64,000 nt of DNA from contig NC_092801.1 in the NCBI RefSeq assembly GCF_918797505.1, forward strand, positions 682,001 through 746,000, in the 5' to 3' direction. The notes under the pieces are model-generated. The model was not told where the DNA came from. It saw only the letters and a list, made by a program, of their open reading frames with translations, and did no database searches. A program made the translations under genes and the position numbers. Positions within the stretch are counted from its first letter, which is position 1. Each line of letters opens with the position of its first letter. Positions 23,171 to 33,793 of the stretch are shown piece by piece. Source of the DNA: Bemisia tabaci (lineage: Eukaryota; Arthropoda; Insecta; Hemiptera; Aleyrodidae).

Positions 23171-23919
23171 CAGGGCCAAATTTAGGGGGTGGCCACATGG
23201 GCCCTGGCCCATGGCGGCAAATTTAGGGGGCGGCGACAAATTTTGCAATTTTTTTAAATTTAGGTATAAAAGAAATCGGATTCAGAAAAAAAAATTGCAA
23301 ACGAGAAAAGGCGACAAAATCTTTCATTTCCTGAGAGTGTAGTTATTTCTAATTTGTGCCGTCTTTCGGTGATAAAAGAGGCAGCACCTTTAATTAGTCG
23401 AGTTAAGAGAGAAACCAAACACCCAATTTGGCCTGGAGCGGCGCGCCGCAGAGAGCAATGATGACGAAGACTTGAGATGAAAAGGTGAAGCCCTCGGCGC
23501 GGCGATCGGCGAGTGACACATATTAGCGCCTACAAAACTGCATGAATACTTCACGCATTGCGCCAAATACAGTGCGGTCAGCGTCGCGCGGCGGCGCGGC
23601 GGCGGAAGTTAAAATTATTAAACCACATTCATGTTTGTTCTTTCATAATTTTTTCGCTCAATACTTAGAAATTGAAGGCCTTGTCCACACAGAGATAAGT
23701 TTACGGAACTTAACTTTTGCGCAAAGTTCCGTGAACTTTAGCTAGTAGTGTTGACAGGGCTTTTGCAAAAAATGTGACCAACACGAGTAAAGGCGTCTTT
23801 TGCACCCCTCTCCCTCCGGCACGTTCTCTCGATGGTTTTTATTGAAGTTTCAGAACGAATGAGAGAGGGGCGGCAAAATACAGGCGGCTCTTGGGCGCAG
23901 GCAGGTAAATTCGGCCCTG
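23171..23919. mobile_element. hAT-like element H, copy 2
   Basis: Ends CAGGGCCAAATTTAG / AAATTCGGCCCTG. Flanks GAGAGTAT / AAGAGTCT (6 of 8). Aligned with H1 through most of its length, but with one inner CTTCACGCATTGCGCC unit instead of three. Confidence 0.85.
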
Positions 23920-23927
23920 AAGAGTCT

Positions 23928-24881
23928 GGTCAGTTTTTGAGATGCCAAAATTTGCATTATTATCGATGGTGCTTTAGGCGTTGAAAAGTGAATTACTCCT
24001 AGGGTTGAAAACTACGCCTGCAAACTTTACTTATTTAACAGCAGTGCAATCAGATTCCCTGTTTTTCGCGTCTCAACTTTTAAATTGAAACCAAAAAGGG
24101 TTATTTTCTGGAATTTCCGAGTATTTTGTGTTTCAAATGATGCAAAATTAATCTATTGGAGTCTTGGTGTAGTAATATCGTTTTCTCTGCTTACTGCAGT
24201 CGGCCCTGCTGTATAAATTAGACCGAGTGTGACGGAATATATTCCGAAAAATTGGTTCTAACCAATTTTGTGGTTCAACTCTGGCAGATTTCCGTCGTCC
24301 CTCTAAACTTTTAGGAGCCACCTTGGTAGGAAAGCCAAATTTTCTGGAGTCATCTAAAACGTTTTAGGAGCCAAATTAACTTTTTGCTTTAACCCCTGCT
24401 TTGCGATTGCAAATTTGAACAAAATTATGGTGTGCGTCAATGGTCCCAGGCGCCACGATGGTGTAGCTTTGCAAATTTTAAACGACAAAGCCCAAAAATT
24501 AGGCACATTTGAAGCATGGTTCCCCGGAGAGGGCAGGACACAGATCTCCGAAATGGCATATAGGGGAATGCATGATGAAGAAAATTATCCAAGCATTCTT
24601 AATCAAAATATGACATAAATACGACCTTAAAACCGTATGAAATCGTATTGTCAAAATTTTCTAGAGCCGTATAATACGTTCAATTTTAAGTTGAAAAAAT
24701 AAAATATGAGAGGAACGCGAGTAATTTTCGCATGGGGCGGATCCAGACATGTCTAAGGAGGGGAACGCAAGGAGGGTCCCGGAGGCTTCCCTAGAAAATT
24801 TTCAAAATTTTAAAGCATCTAATATGTAGTTGGAGTCAACTTTGTCATGAATAAGTATCTTATACAAGCGTTCTTCCCTCT
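23928..24881. other. No gene recognised
   Basis: Unassigned. Confidence 0.6.
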
Positions 24882-25134
24882 CTGCTATGCTAAGGAAGAA
24901 CGCCGTATGAGCCTTCAGGCGTCGCCTAATTTCCTTTAATAAATCATGAATTTTCAGGAAAATTTGTGAACGTTTTTCCTCCAAATTTTCAGATAATTTT
25001 GTTCGCAATTTTACCTAAAGTTTCTAAAAATTCCAGGGAAAAATATCCACAGCTTTCCCCAAAAACTAACATTTTATCGAAGGAAATTAGGCGACTCTCG
25101 AGTGTTCATACGGCGTTTTTCCTTAGCACCGCAG
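24882..25134. mobile_element. MITE A, copy 6
   Basis: CTGCTATGCTAAGG to CCTTAGCACCGCAG; flanks CTCT / TTCT. Confidence 0.88.
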
Positions 25135-25324
25135 TTCTCCTCTCATCCGTTTCTTCCTTTTATTATTTCTTTATTTTTCTTACTACTCTTTTCAGGCTAA
25201 CGGGGAGGGAGGGGGGCCTCACGCCCCCCACGAACATCCCCTCCTGGTCCGCTTATGAACTTTCGTCGTAGAGCCTGTTTCTAGTAAAATTGGTCCGGTC
25301 TTTGGGCGCATTTGAATTACAAAT

Positions 25325-25446
25325 GGACGTATTTCTATCAAACGGAACTATGTTCATTATGACGTGAGCCCTGTTATGCGTGTATTCTAATGGGTCTCGG
25401 GGCTCATGTCATGATGCACATAGTTCCGTTTGATAGAAATACGTCC
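25325..25446. mobile_element. MITE C, copy 5
   Basis: GGACGTATTTCTATCAAACG to its inverse; flanks AAAT / AAAG. Confidence 0.9.
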
Positions 25447-26395
25447 AAAGTCCTCTCCGGGATGAGGGAAATCCCCAATATTTGACGATGTTGCAGCCTC
25501 AGAGCGGCAGAGGGGGCAGTTTCAAAAGACGCGACATTGACTCGGGAGCCAATCTAACTTTCCGGCGAAACGCAAGAAGGAGACGATAACTTTTCAAAGA
25601 GTCCTGCCTCGGAAGTTTTCTCCGGGTATTAATGGACGAGTTTATTTGATCCCTATATTTAAGACCTAGAAATTCTGAAAGAAGATTAAAGAGACCCCGA
25701 CCACTTACGCCAACTTCTCAAAGGGGATACTTTTGTATACTGACCGACTTCCGTAATTATATCAATTTGCTCGCAGCAGTTTTGAGCTGTGCATTTTTCG
25801 AGACGTTATATGGTGTGCTCATAACTTAAAAGCCCCTAGTGCCTCAATTATAATAAATAGAATGTTTGTGTCTCCGAGACTAGAAGGTTTAAAGGAGGGA
25901 GAAAATATTTTTATGCGGGACTTTAAGATCCATAAAAATAATTGCATGTGAGTATAGCACATAAATGTTGTACTTTGGGATGAAAAATTGAGAACTTCAC
26001 TTTAAAAAATTGAACCCATGATACATTGGCGTAACTGAGAGAAATGTGTCTCTCCGCTACGACGGCTCAGAATCTCCGACTGTGTTTTATTATTTTTTAA
26101 GTAATAAAAGACAATATTTTAACACAGCACTGCTTCTAATGTATGCAAAATTCGTGATATACAAGATGGACTTATGTATAATTATGTGGACTTCTTATTT
26201 TATTTATAATCAGGATTTAAACTTTAAATATTAACATGTAGATCTTAACGAGAATTTATTCCATAACTATGTATAAAAATAAGGTTTGGAAAGGGCAACT
26301 CATGGGGTCCTTAAAGTTTTTCCTAATGATGCTAACCTCAAAATGACTAGCTTTGACTACCCGTATTTAATTAAGTGCATGACTGGCCATATTTG
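25447..26395. other. No gene recognised
   Basis: Unassigned, AT-rich towards the right. Confidence 0.6.
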
Positions 26396-26651
26396 GATGG
26401 CATTTAGCAAAAAGGAACCAGCGTGATTACAGTGTTTTCAAAATCTTGCAACTTTTCTCTTTCTTTTGAAAATACTAAATATATGTACGGTAATAAAATT
26501 TTACAAAATAATTACTCGTTATAAAAAACAATTTTTCAGTGGAATGCAAAAACTATTTGCTATTTTGGGAGAATTGTTTAGAAAATTATGAAGAAGCAAC
26601 ATTTCAATAACATTGTAATCGCGCTGGTTCCTTTTTGCTGAATACGATTCC
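26396..26651. mobile_element. MITE F, copy 1
   Basis: AGCAAAAAGGAACCAGCG and CGCTGGTTCCTTTTTGCT are exact inverses, extended by GGATGGCATTT-like flanks. Confidence 0.8.
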
Positions 26652-26652
26652 A

Positions 26653-26658
26653 TTTATT
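26653..26658 (-). promoter_or_regulatory. Possible poly(A) signal of the regucalcin-like gene
   Basis: AATAAA on the minus strand about 325 bases after the stop codon. The implied 3' UTR would include a LINE tail and the edge of a MITE. Chance occurrence in AT-rich DNA is possible. Confidence 0.3.
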
Positions 26659-26715
26659 CTGGAGAACTATGCGAAGAAATTGATTTTTCAAGTCACTTTA
26701 TTGTAGATGAACAAA

Positions 26716-26880
26716 GGAGATGTATGTATGTATGAGACGCTTTTACGAAGCGACTAGGCGCTCTGACGACGCCTCGACTCTCCACAGGAATGCTGTCATG
26801 GTAGAGATCCTCGGCGAAGCTAGGCATCTCTTCATCTCGTCACGGATGCCACGGTACCCACCGTTGTGGCTGAGACGCCG
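26716..26880 (-). mobile_element. LINE 3' tail fragment
   Basis: On the minus strand: GGAGAGTCGAGGCGTCGTC followed by AGAGCGCC, and ends in CATACATACATACAT, the same tail plan as the LINE piece at 61190-61546. Confidence 0.55.
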
Positions 26881-26983
26881 CGGGGGGGGGGGGGTGAGGC
26901 AAAGGAGATCGTTTTACAGGAAGTGTTGGAGAAAAAAGACTGTTGTTAAAGAAGTCCTCGCATTTCGGAAAATGCCTAGTTTA

Positions 26984-27409
26984 CGCCCATGGTAGCAATT
27001 CAATCTTGGATGGCTTTCCTCTTGAAAATCTCCAAAATAGAACTGAGTCTCGTCGGAGGAAAGCAAATGCCCCTGAGAGGATAGGCAACCATCGACGTCG
27101 AAACTCGCTGGCGGGGGGGCTGGCGACCTCCTGGCCACACCGGGACCGGGAGCATCCGTCCTCTGCACAGCCGGCGGTGCAGATGGCAGCGTTGTTCCCT
27201 CTTCGGCCTCTGGTGCCCAGGCCGCGAACGGCGAAGACCGAGCCCGCCCTCGGCTGCTGTCGCTTCTCCTCGTCGTTGAGATTGTGCTGCGATGACGTCA
27301 CGAACAGGATGTCCAACTTCGGACCGCCCCAGATGACCGATGTGACGTCACGTGCTGGCATCTTCACCGCCCGGAGTAGGGTACCGTTCCGCGTCGAGAT
27401 TTGGTATAC
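26984..27409 (-). CDS. Regucalcin-like gene, terminal exon 5 with C-terminal extension
   Basis: The acceptor TTCCCGTCAG precedes 27409; the stop TAA is at 26983-26981. It encodes VYQISTRNGTLLRAVKMPAR, VTSVIWGGPKLDILFVTS and GSVFAVRGLGTRG, the last blade and closing strand. Family proteins normally end soon after this GLG motif, but here the frame runs about 62 codons further (27169-26984) in sequence rich in Arg, Ser and Pro that I do not recognise. Either the extension is real, or an intron or base error is hidden near 27.17 kb. Confidence 0.75.
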
Positions 27410-30400
27410 CTGACGGGAACACGTGGAAAGAGATCGGTTATGGTATGAGTCCATGTACATACAGGGTTATTCAAAAGTCACGCACCACTGGCCATGACGG
27501 GGGTGGCCATTTGAAATTTTGGAGTTGCCCCCTGCCCCGTCCCCCCGAGGGGATGAAAAACTGAAAAGCACCTGGGAAAGTTTCCCCCTCGATATGAGGG
27601 AAAACGTCTTTAACCGCAAGTCGACATCATAATTAGAGCTAAAGTAATGGCCAGTAGTGGTGCGTGACTTTTGAATAACCCTGTATAATAGAATGGATCA
27701 CTAAAAAGGCGTAGAGTGCCTTGGTAGGGAGATAAAAATGGTTCGTAAAAATACAAAAAAAAAAGAAAAATGGTTCGTAAATTATATACAAGACGTCATT
27801 TAACACATCGTCACCTTCCGGCCAAAATATCACAAGCGCCATGCAAGGTTTCAAAATTTCCACCGTCATTTTATTTACTTTTTACAGGGATATTGTTGGT
27901 TGAATCTGTTTGAAAATTTCACTGGATTTTATCGGCAGCACAAAGAAAATTCAGTGAAATTTTTGGACAGCTTCGTTGAACAATTTCTCCGTAAAAAAAT
28001 ATAATGGCGGCAGACATTTTTAAACGTTGCATGGCGCTTGTGATACTTTGGCCGGAAAGTGACGACATGACCTCTGGGTCGATGGACATAAATGGGGATT
28101 TAGTGTCGCAGGGCGCCCGAGCGGGCTGTAAAAGCGACTTCTATGCATGTAAAAATAACTTCTCAAAATATATCCATGCCCAGAGTTCGAACCCTCTTAT
28201 CTCCATTGCAGTGTTTCAAAATTGCCGTTCCTATTTTATTCTTTCGAAGAGACACATGCCGATTAGAGTACAGAAGTTTCCAAGAAAATACTTTGACAAT
28301 CGTCCATGAGAAATAACGAGGCGACGCGACGTTGGACCGCTCATATGGCGTCGAAACACAACATGGGCCTTTTAAGCCTCATTTTTCGATGCTGCGATCA
28401 TCCTTTAACGCGAGTTCGAATAATCGGACACGGTACGGCACGGTCGGTGTCGAACTCATATCAGCGCCTGCAAGACTGAAGGAATACTTCTCGCATTGCT
28501 CCAAACTTGCTTTTTGCGTTGAAGAGGTTCTTTTCAGAGTCGTCTAATAAACATATCTTACTGCTACTGGGCCTGTTGCAAACTTTTGCTAGAGAAAAAA
28601 ATTGGCCTGAGCGAGAAAGTAAAAATTAAGTATGACAGACATTCTACAACGTTGGGAAGTTGTAGAATTACTGGTTTCGTACTTTGTTCATTAATATTGC
28701 TACACTGATTTTGTCCAAAACATGATCTAGAATAATTCTAAGAACGCTCATGAAATAATCTTGTCATATAAAACACCTAATCTTGACAATATTTTAAATA
28801 CATTGCTGATTTAAGTTTTCGACACATTCTGAATAAGAAATACATATATGCAATGCCCTATCAACATTAACTTACATAAGATCCGAAAATGGCGGCAACC
28901 CATAAATTATCATCCACGTCCATTGCCATTCCATCCGGGAGCCCACTGACATTGTTCGCCTTGAAGTCGAATAAAACCGATCGATTACCTAGAAATGTTT
29001 CAATTCAAAGTCAGTTGAACCCTTTTTATGCGCTCAGAATTTGAAATAGAGTCAGGAATAGGGCATTTTCGGCGGGGAAAATGAGACAACTGTGCGTCTA
29101 ACCTCGAGTTGCAATTTATGTCATTTTGACACCCACAAATTCAAAATATCGATGCTTTTGGGAAGAATTCAAAGTTTGAGGGCAAAAAAATGGGACTTAT
29201 TTTTATGTATTTTAAACGCTAACAACATATCTCATGATGAAAAATAAGACTTGAAATTTTGATTGAATATTTTTTTTAAGAGTATCAAAAAGCATGCCAC
29301 CGAGAACCAGAAATCTTTATTTTCGATCCAAAATTGAATATTTTCTTGCCTTTTAGGTTCCACTTTACAAGGCCCTTTGTCTTCACCAAGAAGAAAAGTT
29401 CGGTCATATGAACCGAATGTACAATGATCTATATCGGCCGTATTGTGCGATTCATGTAACCGCTCTCTTGGTTCCGGGAACCGTATTCTCGGTTAATGCA
29501 ACCAAGCATTCAAATCAAGCAGAACTATATATAACGAAAAAGCCCGGTTCCGCGAACCGAGGGTACATTTTTCTGAACCGAGAGAGCAGTCCCATGAACC
29601 GGATAATACGGCCGATATTGAACTCCGTATATTCGGTCCATATGATCGAAATGTTTTCTCAGTGTTACTTTATCACATTTAAAATTTGATGCGACGGTTG
29701 ATGTGTGTTTTTTTCTTTTTTCTACTCACTTATTTTGCCAATTTGGATGTTGTAGTCGAAGGAGTAAATTACTGCTCGTGCGGTCTCGGCAAGAAACAAT
29801 TTGTCATTGGCGGAGTTCCATGCGATCCCGTTGTAAATCGCACCATCCTCGTTATCAATGTCCTTTTCAAAGTTGCAACTTTGTTTTGTGTAATGAAACA
29901 AACTGGCATTTCCTTTTGTGTCTATAAAAAAGGATTGAAATTTAATAAATATCACCGGAATCTCAAGAAAGCAAGGATACTCTTTTCAGAGAAATATAAC
30001 TCTCAAACCCCTGTGAACTTTCATGATTGACCGTGAAGAACAAATATGTCTGTTGACACTGTTTAAAACCTCGGGGTATAATCCAGATTTACTTTGAAAG
30101 AGCGGACTTAACTCTCAGTAAGAGATGATTTCTCTCTGTAAGAGAAGAATTCACACCACTCAAAGTAGAAGATTCAACCTCCAACCCATATCATTCTAAT
30201 AGTTAGGTGGGAAAAAGGCTCAAATGTGAGATGCTTTCAAAATTTCATTTGATATCCTTAACGAAATAAAGACGGAATATTCTAGTGTGAAAAGTGAAAC
30301 GAGTTTTAAATGAGTTAAGTAAAATGCGGGAAAATGAGTTTATATTCTTTGAAAAACTAATCAACGGAAGTTCTTGAAAACTGCCTTGATTTTTTATTCT

Positions 30401-33400
30401 CTGTTAGTAGAATATTACAGGGTGTACCAAAAGTCCGTCCCACCCCTGCTAACTTTTGAACGAATTGAGCTAGGGTAATGAAACTTTGGGAATGTTCCTA
30501 TCTCAAAGGGGACCATCTTTTGGGGGGGTCAAAATTTTGGTCCCCCCTCAGGGGGGGCGCGGGGGGCCCCCAACTTTTTTTTTTCAAATGGCAACCCCTA
30601 TCTTGTGATACATCATTTGAAAGAGCATAAAAAATTAAGAATTTTGGCGCAAACCGCAGATCAATATCTTAATTTTTGACCGAGTTATGATAGGTCAAAG
30701 GTCAAATTTGACCTATTTTCAAAAAATCATAACTCCGGTTCAAATTATCGTAAAGAAAAAAATAAAACGGGAAAATTTACCAAATTGTGTCCGCTTTTAA
30801 GTAAAAATTGCAGAAATCACTTCGATTTAATTTTAAGGGGGGGCTCGGACCCCCAAATACGTCAATTCAAAGGTCATTCAATTTTCCCGCGAAATAAGCC
30901 AATTTACCCTAGATTTGCCTCCACATTATCTCAGTAAGGCCAAAATCAGTTCAACATTACGTTGGCAAGTCCCCAAATTTCGGGAAAAGTTAAAAAAAAA
31001 CGAAATTTAAGGTGATTAAATTTGACCGTTTAAATTTCGTTTTTTTTTAACTTTTCCCGAAATTTGGGGACTTGCCAACGTAATGTTGAACTGATTTTGG
31101 CCTTACTGAGATAATGTGGAGGCAAATCTAGGGTAAATTGGCTTATTTCGCGGGAAAATTGAATGACCTTTGAATTGACGTATTTGGGGGTCCGAGCCCC
31201 CCCTTAAAATTAAATCGAAGTGATTTCTGCAATTTTTACTTAAAAGTTGTTTAATTTTCAAGCCATTAAGTTGGCTAATTCTCTTCAAAAAAAAATTTTA
31301 AAAAAAATAAAAATAAAGCAATAGTGAAAATTTTGAAATACCGTAAGGCTATCGTGCTAAGGAAAAAACGACGTGTAAACAATTTGAGCGTTACCAAATT
31401 TCCTCCGATAAAATATTTCTTTTTGGGGAGGTTACGAATATTTTCTCGTGATTATTTCAGAAGATCTGATGGCGAATAACATTCTCTGAAAAATTCGGTT
31501 AAAATACTCATAAATTTACCTGAAAATTCATATCTTAGCAGAGAAAATCTGGCAACGCCAGATGGCTCATACGGCGTTCTTCCTTCGCACAGCACGATTT
31601 GGCACTTTGGCCATTGATTCAAACCATCATGGACCCTCAACAGCTATTCAAGGAACGAAAATGAAACCCCCAGCGTGAGAATAATCGAAGATTTGGTTAT
31701 TATTACCCCTCATAAGTCACTTCTTCGTATCTCATGACGTTTTTATCTATCCTTCGCTTTAAGAAGTTTGACTTATACCCAGTTGCGAGGCGCGAATGAT
31801 CGATTATCGATATTTCCCCGTTTGAAGCTATGTTAAAGAATCGACCATTAAGGTGCTCGTTGCCAACATCCTGTTTATCTAGAGTCCCTTTTTACCGAGA
31901 GTTAAGACAATGTGCATCCATTTCTGATTGGTTGCCGTATATTTAAGGCCTCCACAGTGTCACACACGGGAATAATGATTATACATTTTCACCAATTGCA
32001 AAATTTGGAATGGACCGAGGAATTACGGGTTCAACAAGGAACGGAGAAAGGAATTTGAGAATGAGCCGATCAATGATGACGAAAAACGTTCAATTTGTGT
32101 AATCTTTATTCCCGTTTGTGACTCCATGAGGGGGTGTTGTCTTAACTTAAAAGGACTCTAGGTTTATCGATCCTTTTCCATAGGTTTAAATGGTAGATCA
32201 TTCGATATATCGCAGCTTACCCATGAATAGCCTCTGGGCGCAGTCAGCTTTTCCATCGTTGAAGACAGTCCCAGCCCCAGCGTCTTCGTCGTGGCGGCCG
32301 AGGATGTGGACCTCTGCGTGGGGAATGTAGCCGTCCCAATACATTTTCGCCGAGTATGGCCCGAGTCCAATTATGTACCAGTCCGGCTGGTTCGACACCG
32401 GAACTACCGAGCCTAAAACATGGTCTGTAAATAAATGAAGAAGAATTGTAGGAAAAGTAAGGAGCCGCCCATAAATTACGTAACGTTCTAGGAGAGAGGG
32501 GTGGGGGAGGGGGAAAAGCTTCGAGGAAAGCGTTACGCCACTTTGTTTTTATGTACGTGTTCCATACTGCCGTGCTAAGGAAAAACGTCGTATGAACCTT
32601 CAGGAGTTGCCAAATTTCCTATGGTAAATCACGAATTTGCGGGAAAATTTGTAAAGAATTTTCCTACAATTTTTCAGATGAAAGTCGCAATTTCACCTTA
32701 AGTTCCTGAAAATTTCAAAGAAAAATATTCGTAACTCTCTTCGAAAATAACTATTTTCTGAGAGGATATTCGGCAACTCTTGAATGTTCACACGGCGTTC
32801 TTCCTTAGCCAGACAGCATACATACAAATACTCAAATTTTGATAGCTGAATTTCTTGGATACTGGTATCAGCGCAGTGAGCAACTATTCGTGTTCCACTG
32901 TTGTGAATGTTGCCTACGCAGTCAGTTTCAGGCGTTTTTTGAGCTGCAAGTTTGCTCAGAGATATTGTTAACGTCTTTATCAGTGAATCAAGACGCGTGG
33001 ACCGGTGGTATCAGGGCAAGTTTCGCTGATCACATTACCCTGTGTTGATAAATAAAATAAATTAATGATATAAAATTAATGAAGAATAATTAATTAAGTC
33101 TAAAAGTCTCAATCTTGCGCTTCTATCGAAAAAACGGTGACCTCAACTTAACATTTCAATGCAAACTGCCTGCATGAGCTGAACACTCTCCCCCCTCAGT
33201 TTTGCACTGGTACTCATTAGAATTAACCCATTTATTTTTGAGACTCTAATAATTATAATTTTTTGAGCTTTTTAGCTTTGTTTTTCCCGCGAAAGGTGTG
33301 GACTCAGTACCATTTCTCCACCTTGTTATATAGATATAAGCACGTCACGCCACTGTTCAAAGGGCTAACTTTAAGAAGAACAGCAAAGTCAACTAGGCTC

Positions 33401-33772
33401 TTATTGGCTGATTTGAGATGTTATTCAAACGTCCAACGTGTTCCATATCAAAGTTGGAGAAGAAATATTGTCTTGTAGAACTTGAGTTCTCTGGTCTATG
33501 GACACATTGACGCTCCAATTTATCTCGTGTCTGCTCAATAGGACGGGACACCTACCGAGAGAGCAAGTGCAATATGTCGCATTCCACTTTAGATGATGAC
33601 GACAAACTTTTCCCACGTACGTGTCGACGAAGAAAAGGCTCCGGCTCGCCGAATCGTAGTGAGGCGCCTCCGTGTGGCAGAAAGTTCTGTACTCGGATTG
33701 GCCAACGGCCACCTCGATTTTTTCATTGGCCGTTTGTGTGGCCAATAGGAGTAGTGATACCAACGGGAGCAT
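26984..33772 (-). CDS. Secreted regucalcin / SMP-30-like protein, five coding exons
   Basis: Coding exons, in transcript order: 33772-33556, 32424-32221, 29921-29730, 28988-28876, 27409-26984. All introns are GT-AG and the phases match (1,1,1,0), giving about 384 residues. Family hallmarks appear in order: TEAPHYDSASRSLFFVDTY with GKVCR (N-terminal blade, metal-ligand Glu), WDGY, FNDGKADCAQRLF, YNGIAWN (metal-ligand Asn), FDYNIQIGKIS, LPDGMAMDVDDNLWVA (metal-ligand Asp), VTSVIWGGPKLDILFVTS and GSVFAVRGLG. Known family members are about 300-residue six-bladed Ca/Zn-binding lactonases. This one adds a hydrophobic leader (MLPLVSLLLLATQTA), so it is probably secreted, and about 62 extra C-terminal residues. 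The usual Arg before FNDGK is Val. Introns are filled with MITEs. Family assignment is sure; substrate is unknown. Confidence 0.9.
27462..27683. mobile_element. Mariner-like MITE J (intron 4)
   Basis: TIRs CAGGGTTATTCAAAAGTCAC / GTGACTTTTGAATAACCCTG, continuing to CACTGGCCAT. TA on both sides. It lies 50 bases into the intron upstream of exon 5. Confidence 0.88.
27805..28070. mobile_element. MITE B, full copy (intron 4)
   Basis: Ends CATCGTCACCTTCCGGCC / GGCCGGAAAGTGACGACATG; TIRs run about 75 bases and include AAATTTCAC...GTGAAATTT. Confidence 0.8.
28071..28150 (+). mobile_element. LINE 3' tail fragment (intron 4)
   Basis: TCGCAGGGCGCCCGAGCGGG then CTGTAAAAGCGACTTC parallels the tail at 2471-2552 (GCTGTGAAAGCGACTTT). 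Confidence 0.5.
28306..28520 (+). mobile_element. Repeat I, copy 1 (intron 4)
   Basis: GCGTCGAAACACAACAT, GGCCTTTTAAGCCTCATT and CGAGTTCGAATAATCG are shared with 35962-36190. Confidence 0.7.
28876..28988 (-). CDS. Regucalcin-like gene, exon 4
   Basis: This exon is 113 bases, between the acceptor AACATTTCTAG and the donor GTAAGT (28875-28870). It encodes NRSVLFDFKANNVSGLPDGM, then AMDVDDNLWVAAIFGSY. LPDGM carries the metal-binding Asp of SMP-30 proteins and DNLWVA is the usual strand after it. It ends in phase 0, agreeing with exon 5. Confidence 0.9.
29398..29650. mobile_element. Hairpin element L (intron 3)
   Basis: Inverted arms CGGTCATATGAACCGAATGT / ATATTCGGTCCATATGATCG and ATATCGGCCGTATT / AATACGGCCGATAT. 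No clear duplication. Confidence 0.7.
29730..29921 (-). CDS. Regucalcin-like gene, exon 3
   Basis: The acceptor TTTTTTATAG precedes 29921; the donor GTGAGT starts at 29729. It encodes DTKGNASLFHYTKQSC, then YNGIAWNSANDKLFLAET and IYSFDYNIQIGKI. The Asn of YNGIAWN aligns with the family's metal-binding Asn. One base is left for the next exon, completing a Ser codon (KIS-N), which matches the family motif GxISN. Confidence 0.9.
29922..30417. other. Intron 2 sequence, nothing recognised
   Basis: Short AGAGATGATTTCTCT-type microrepeats at about 30120-30150 only. Confidence 0.6.
30794..31246. repeat. Apparently perfect inverted repeat, 217-bp arms, 19-base spacer (intron 2)
   Basis: Arms 30794-31010 and 31030-31246 match base for base where I checked, including homopolymer lengths (nine A/nine T, seven G/seven C). 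The spacer is GGTGATTAAATTTGACCGT. Left of it, 30418 starts CAGGGTGTACCAAAAGTCC, a transposon-like end. Confidence 0.9.
31349..31594. mobile_element. MITE A, copy 7, worn ends (intron 2)
   Basis: CTATCGTGCTAAGG at left and ACGGCGTTCTTCCTTCG at right. Confidence 0.8.
31780..32214 (-). mobile_element. MITE E, copy 4, split by D3 and truncated at the exon 2 donor
   Basis: Left part 31780-31879, right part 32161-32214. E normally continues to CACGCCACTG, but here it stops at the splice donor of exon 2. Confidence 0.85.
31880..32160 (+). mobile_element. hAT-like MITE D, copy 3, nested in E4
   Basis: TAGAGTCCCTTTTTACCG to GGACTCTA; duplication (T/G)GTTTATC at 31872-31879 and 32161-32168 is host E sequence. 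Confidence 0.9.
32221..32424 (-). CDS. Regucalcin-like gene, exon 2
   Basis: The acceptor TTATTTACAG precedes 32424 and the donor GTAAGC starts at 32220. It encodes GSVVPVSNQPDWYIIGLG, then MYWDGY, then FNDGKADCAQRLFM, the second and third blades of the propeller. Both borders keep a 1+2 split codon. A second acceptor 11-12 bases downstream (TTTTAG) would also stay in frame and drop only four residues. The donor sits directly against a truncated family-E MITE. Confidence 0.85.
32567..32816. mobile_element. MITE A, copy 8 (intron 1)
   Basis: CTGCCGTGCTAAGG to CCTTAGCCAGACAG, duplication CATA on both sides. Confidence 0.92.
33185..33330. repeat. Repeat BB, copy 2 (intron 1)
   Basis: Shares CTCCCCCCTCAGTTT, TTTTTAGCTTTGTTT and GGTGTGGACTCAG with 16640-16780. 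Confidence 0.6.
33556..33772 (-). CDS. Regucalcin-like gene, coding exon 1 (signal peptide)
   Basis: The chosen ATG at 33772-33770 opens a hydrophobic leader of about 16 residues, then mature sequence through SLFFVDTYVGKVCRHH and a possible N-glycosylation site (NAT). A splice acceptor (TTGTTTTTGACAG) ends at 33780, seven bases before the ATG, so an untranslated upstream exon probably exists. The frame stays open upstream to another Met at 33820, but that would displace the leader and read through the acceptor. The donor is GTAGGT at 33555-33550, leaving one base of a split codon. Confidence 0.85.
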
Positions 33773-33793
33773 TGAATTCCTGTCAAAAACAAG

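Noticed and set aside
26943..27413. 156-codon plus-strand open frame
   Set aside because: Antisense to regucalcin exon 5, which has clear family motifs and splice phase on the minus strand.
29408..29689. 93-codon plus-strand open frame with glycosylation-like motifs
   Set aside because: Lies wholly inside hairpin element L; the frame reads through its inverted arms.
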